Assembly: GCA_025938035.1 (NCBI GenBank)
Contig: JAICQE010000075.1
Location: 1 to 19,177 of the forward strand
DNA: 19,177 nt
Direction of reading: 5' to 3'
DNA from: Vicinamibacteria bacterium
GTDB lineage: Bacteria > Acidobacteriota > Vicinamibacteria > Vicinamibacterales > UBA2999
The first letter of the stretch is position 1. The number at the start of each line of letters is the position of its first letter. Shown here piece by piece: positions 15,920 through 19,177 of the stretch. Under the pieces are notes generated by a model. It was not told the origin of the DNA. It saw only the letters and a list, made by a program, of their open reading frames with translations, and ran no database searches. The translations under genes and the position numbers were made by a program.

Positions 15920-17315
15920 GGCTTGTGACATCGCATTCCAACTCCCCGCGATGCAGCGTCACCCGGACACGATCGCCGGCATCGACGGTTGCGGCATCCC
16001 GAATGACGTGCGTCCGGTCCGCATCCCAGCAGACGGCATAACCGCGTCCCAGCACCGCCAGCGGGCTGAGGCTGTCGAGGCGCGCGACCGCGGTTCGCAG
16101 ACGGGCGTCGTGCCGATGATGCGCCCGGGTGAACGCGGCGGCCAGCTGTCCGTCCGCGGTTGCCAGACGCGCGCGAATCGCGCCGAGCCGCCGTCGCAGG
16201 TCGAACGTCTCGAGCTTCAACCGGAGCGCATGATAGGCGCGCTCGCGGCGGGCGAGATGGGTGCGGATGGCGCGGCGCAGCTCGTGCGTCAGTTCGGCCG
16301 CGTGCCGGCTGCGCATCGCGACGCGCCCGTGCGCACCCGCGTATCCGGACCGTGCTTCCAGCATGCGCAGCCGCGCTTCCAGCCGGTGCAGCCGCGCGCT
16401 CATCGTCGTCTCGAGCTGGTGCGTCAGGCGGTCGATGCGCGCGCAGAAGTCGTCCTTTCGCGAGACCACCATTTCCGCGGCGGCGGACGGGGTCGGCGCG
16501 CGAAGGTCGGCGACGAAATCTGCGATGGTGACGTCCGTTTCGTGGCCGACGGCCGAAATGGTTGGCACCGGACAGCCGGCAATCGCCCGTGCGACGACTT
16601 CTTCGTTGAACGCCCAGAGGTCTTCGATCGACCCGCCGCCGCGGCCGATGATGACCACGTCCACGTCGCGCACGCGGCCGATGGCGCGAATCGCGCGCAT
16701 GATGTCCATCGCCGCGCCTTCACCCTGCACGCGCGTCGGCCTGATCACGAGATGCGCGTTCGCGTAGCGCCGGCGCAGCACCTTGATGATGTCGCGGACA
16801 GCGGCGCCGTCGAGCGACGTGACGATTCCAATCTTTCGCGGCAGAGCCGGCAGGGGGCGCTTGCGCTGCGGGTCGAACAACCCCGCGGCCGAGAGCCGTT
16901 CTTTCAGTTGTTCGAACGCCAGCTGCCGGGCACCGAGCCCTTCCGGCTCCATGTGCTCGCACGACAGCTGATACTCGCCCTTCGGCCCATAGACGCTCAC
17001 ACGCCCGCGTGCGACAACACGCAGACCGTCCTGCGGCTTGAAGCGCAGGAGCCGCAGCGACGATCCGAACATCACGCCTTTGATTTGGGCGCCGCGGTCC
17101 TTGAGCGTGAAGTACATGTGTCCCGACGTCCACACCTTGCAGTTCGACAGCTCGCCTTCGACCCATACCTCGAAGAACTGCTCTTCGAGCGTCGTTCGGA
17201 TTCTGGCAGTGAGCTGCGAAACCGTCAGGACGCGCCGCGGTTCAGGCTCTGGCGGAGGCGGCGGCGCGGCAGCCGCGTCATCGTCTTCAAACGGGAGGTC
17301 GAAGAACGAGCTCAC
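15903..17315 (-). CDS. xseA: Exodeoxyribonuclease VII large subunit
   Basis: XseA is the catalytic subunit of exonuclease VII. The 470 residues have an acidic, Pro-rich N-terminus and an OB fold (about 30-125) with EGELSNCKVWTSGHMYFTLKD. The catalytic domain has GIVTSLDGAAVRDI, IIGRGGGSIEDLWAFNEE and GHETDVTIADFVADLRAPTPSAAAE. A long helical region rich in Arg, Leu and His follows. The ending LAVLGRGYAV is typical, and the last residues (RRPQG) come from a heptamer repeat. The GTG start (17313-17315) overlaps the stop codon of the upstream phosphodiesterase gene as GTGA, so the genes are coupled. Confidence 0.97.
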   Translation of the reverse strand: MSSFFDLPFEDDDAAAAPPPPPEPEPRRVLTVSQLTARIRTTLEEQFFEVWVEGELSNCKVWTSGHMYFTLKDRGAQIKGVMFGSSLRLLRFKPQDGLRVVARGRVSVYGPKGEYQLSCEHMEPEGLGARQLAFEQLKERLSAAGLFDPQRKRPLPALPRKIGIVTSLDGAAVRDIIKVLRRRYANAHLVIRPTRVQGEGAAMDIMRAIRAIGRVRDVDVVIIGRGGGSIEDLWAFNEEVVARAIAGCPVPTISAVGHETDVTIADFVADLRAPTPSAAAEMVVSRKDDFCARIDRLTHQLETTMSARLHRLEARLRMLEARSGYAGAHGRVAMRSRHAAELTHELRRAIRTHLARRERAYHALRLKLETFDLRRRLGAIRARLATADGQLAAAFTRAHHRHDARLRTAVARLDSLSPLAVLGRGYAVCWDADRTHVIRDAATVDAGDRVRVTLHRGELECDVTSRRPQG

Positions 17316-18154
17316 GTCCGCGGGGTGGAGGCATACAGGTCGGTCGCGGCGCCGGCCTGGAGATCAATGAGCTCCTGCTCCGGATAGCTGATGCGGCGCA
17401 CCGCGAGCGCCCGCCCGGTCTTGTCGTCCGCGTCGACGATCACGCCGTTCAGCCGCGGGTTTCCGGTCGCGGGCTCGAATCGCGACGGCATGCCGTTCAG
17501 AAAGCGCGCCAGCGACGGCTCGCGCTCCATGCCGATGATTGAATCGTGCGGGCCGGTCATTCCCGCGTCGGTCAAGTACGCCGTTCCATTGGGCAGGATT
17601 CGTTCATCCGCCGTCTGCACGTGCGTGTGCGTGCCGACCACGAGCGTGACCTTGCCATCGAGGTGCCATCCCATGGCGATCTTTTCGCTCGTCGCTTCGG
17701 CGTGAAAGTCGACGACGATGATCTTCGTCCGGCTCCTCATCGCCTCGATCTCGCGCAGGACGACCTGGAACGGGTCGTCGATGTTCAACATGAACACGCG
17801 CCCCATCACGTTGATCACGCCGACCGCCCGGCCGTCGCCGCTCTGCGCGACGTACGACCCGCGCCCGGGCACGCCGGCGGGGTAGTTGGCCGGACGCAGC
17901 AAGCGCGGCTCGCCCGGGATGTACTCGAGCACTTCCTTCTTGTCCCAGATGTGGTTGCCCGACGTCATGACGTCGACGCCCCATTCGACGATGGTGTCGC
18001 CGATGTCCTTCGTGATGCCGAATCCCGCCGCGGCGTTCTCGACGTTGGCAATCACGAACTCGACGCCGTAGTGATCGACCAGGCGGCGCAGGCCCTTGCG
18101 CAGCAACTCCCGTCCGGGCTTGCCGACGACGTCGCCGATGAAGAGGATTCTCAT
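17312..18154 (-). CDS. YmdB-type (TIGR00282) metallophosphoesterase
   Basis: Members such as Bacillus YmdB hydrolyse 2',3'-cyclic nucleotides and affect RNA turnover and multicellular behaviour. The 280 residues show the metal site in order: IGDVVGKPGR with D8, NVENAAAGFG, SGNHIWDKKE, VDFHAEATSEK and GTHTHVQTADERIL. The length of about 260-280 fits. The ATG overlaps the stop of the heat-shock gene as ATGA, and its own stop overlaps xseA. In Firmicutes ymdB follows the RNase Y gene; here it is tied to a small heat-shock protein and exonuclease VII. Confidence 0.94.
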   Translation of the reverse strand: MRILFIGDVVGKPGRELLRKGLRRLVDHYGVEFVIANVENAAAGFGITKDIGDTIVEWGVDVMTSGNHIWDKKEVLEYIPGEPRLLRPANYPAGVPGRGSYVAQSGDGRAVGVINVMGRVFMLNIDDPFQVVLREIEAMRSRTKIIVVDFHAEATSEKIAMGWHLDGKVTLVVGTHTHVQTADERILPNGTAYLTDAGMTGPHDSIIGMEREPSLARFLNGMPSRFEPATGNPRLNGVIVDADDKTGRALAVRRISYPEQELIDLQAGAATDLYASTPRT

Positions 18155-18603
18155 AGTTGGACGACGGGGATGGGATGCGACTGGTCGCGGCGGTCCACGA
18201 GCTTAGGCAACACGACCGTCAGCTCGCCATCCTTGACCGACGCACCCGCGCGAGGGACGTCGAACGCGCCGTTGAGGCGTACGGCGCGGGCGAAGCGGCC
18301 GAACTCGCGTTCGACCAGATGAAAGGTCTGATCCTCGCTCGCGCGCGGCGGTGCCTTCTCGCCAACGACGAGCAGCACCCCTGCGCGGAAGAGGACGCGC
18401 AGCGCAGCGGAGGGAATACCGCTGACGTCGACCACGACTTCAACCGCTTCATCCGTCTCGAGAACGTCGAGCGTCGGATGGCACTCTCCTGAATAGGCAC
18501 GCTGTTCGTGCGGCAGCCGGGCTGCCAGATCCTCGAACAATTCCCGCACATCGTCAGTCAGCTCGCGGGCTTCACTCGACGGCAGAAATGAGAATTGGGC
18601 CAC
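18151..18603 (-). CDS. Hsp20-family small heat-shock protein
   Basis: Small heat-shock proteins are ATP-independent chaperones that hold unfolding proteins. From the GTG at 18601-18603 the protein has 150 residues. A variable N-terminus is followed by an alpha-crystallin domain (about 40-130): PTLDVLETDEAVEVVVDVSGI, GVLLVVGEK, FHLVEREFGRFARAVRLNG and KDGELTVVLPK. The C-terminal IPVV resembles the IxI/V motif that binds neighbouring subunits. A GTG at 18619-18621 would add six residues and overlap the upstream gene by 13 bases. Neither start has a strong ribosome-binding site. The stop overlaps the next gene's ATG. Confidence 0.92.
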   Translation of the reverse strand: MAQFSFLPSSEARELTDDVRELFEDLAARLPHEQRAYSGECHPTLDVLETDEAVEVVVDVSGIPSAALRVLFRAGVLLVVGEKAPPRASEDQTFHLVEREFGRFARAVRLNGAFDVPRAGASVKDGELTVVLPKLVDRRDQSHPIPVVQL

Positions 18604-18608
18604 TGCGC

Positions 18609-19177
18609 CTAATGTTCGCACACATCCGGAACCATGCCGGTTCCCAGGACGCCGACATCACTGACGACGGCGGTGACGAGATCGAGCGGGGTCGACTCGA
18701 AGTACGGATTCCGCACGTCAACGCCGCTCGGCGGATCCGCCCAGACCTCACCTGGAGTGCCGTTGCGGATGACGAGGCGCGCGGAAAGTTCCTGGCGGAC
18801 GAACTTGTCGCGCGTGGCGGCGACGTAGACGGGAACGCCCTGCTCAGCCGCTGCTGCGGCAAGCATCCGGGTGCCGGACTTGTTGAGAAACCAGGACGGC
18901 GCGATGGCGTCCGCTCCGACGATGACCGCATCCGCGCCGGTCAGCGCATGACCAATGGCCGCATCGCCGAAGTACGTCACAGGTAGAGCCGTCGCTGCCA
19001 GGTGGGCGGCGAGGCGTCGTCCTTCGAGCGCCGGATGACTCTCGCTGCACGAGACATACAGCGGACGGACGCTGCGGATCGCTTCGATGACGACCACAAC
19101 CGAGCTGCTGAACGAGATCGTCACGACGTGCAACGGACGCTTGGGATCGTCCTCCGCGAAATGCGCGGCCGCGTAGC
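18609..19177 (-). CDS. eIF-2B alpha/beta/delta-family protein (N-terminus beyond window)
   Basis: The family includes MtnA (methylthioribose-1-phosphate isomerase), ribose-1,5-bisphosphate isomerase and related sugar-phosphate isomerases. The frame is open to the right edge, so the protein is incomplete at its N-terminus; about 188 C-terminal residues are visible. Family blocks are VSCSESHPALEGRRLA, VIVGADAI, NKSGTRMLAAAAAEQGVPVYV and NPYFESTPLDLVTAVVSDVG. The catalytic Cys and Asp of MtnA-type enzymes would be near CSES and GADAI, but the visible pattern does not allow a choice among isomerase types. It sits at the head of the visible hsp20-ymdB-xseA run, which follows with almost no gap. 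Confidence 0.9.
   Translation of the reverse strand, partial: YAAAHFAEDDPKRPLHVVTISFSSSVVVVIEAIRSVRPLYVSCSESHPALEGRRLAAHLAATALPVTYFGDAAIGHALTGADAVIVGADAIAPSWFLNKSGTRMLAAAAAEQGVPVYVAATRDKFVRQELSARLVIRNGTPGEVWADPPSGVDVRNPYFESTPLDLVTAVVSDVGVLGTGMVPDVCEH

Noticed and set aside
15951..17387. Long plus-strand open frame opposite xseA
   Set aside because: It mirrors the coding strand of xseA and shows no family motifs.

Overview
The window is a GC-rich (by eye about two-thirds GC), gene-dense stretch of bacterial chromosome made mostly of housekeeping genes. No phage, plasmid, insertion sequence, rRNA or CRISPR array is visible. The mix of genes points to Acidobacteriota, most likely a Vicinamibacteria-type lineage: a large secreted DUF5117-type zinc protease, many GTG/TTG starts, and short palindromes of the kind that encode peptides such as VRLKPDTT or [10 protein letters not shown]. 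The assignment is an inference from these traits, not from a database match.

Layout. Positions 1-3309 (minus strand) hold the translation cluster thrS-infC-rpmI-rplT; rplT runs off the left edge. Upstream of thrS lie a tRNA-Val(GAC) gene and an HU gene (hup) with a near-consensus sigma-70 promoter. Positions 4182-6583 (minus) encode a carboxyl-terminal-protease-like protein and an EnvC-like protein; both have lost the usual catalytic residues. A divergent pair, ruvX-mltG, runs on the plus strand (6612-8059) and converges on the DUF5117 metalloprotease (8155-10851, minus). Upstream of that, all on the minus strand, are murI, a periplasmic metallo-beta-lactamase-fold hydrolase, nadK, tlyA, a short-chain prenyl synthase, xseB, xseA, a YmdB-type phosphodiesterase, a small heat-shock protein and an eIF-2B-family protein cut by the right edge. 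Many of these overlap by a few bases and look like transcriptional units.

How the genes work together. Three themes recur: translation (thrS, infC, rpmI, rplT, tlyA), envelope and peptidoglycan (EnvC, CtpA-like, MltG, MurI, prenyl synthase for lipid carriers) and DNA maintenance (HU, RuvX, exonuclease VII).

The most unusual feature is in the gaps between genes. Nearly every gap longer than about 40 bases between genes on the same strand is filled by a short-period tandem repeat, often exactly 7 bp (8 or 9 bp in some). In several cases it is arranged as two mirror-image arms around a short centre. The unit sequence differs at each locus, but the unit length and the two-arm design are kept. 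The repeats tend to begin at or inside the stop codon of the upstream gene, and in places they supply coding sequence (tails of XseB, XseA and NadK) or a ribosome-binding site (CtpA-like gene). A second, palindromic repeat family has inserted in frame into murI.
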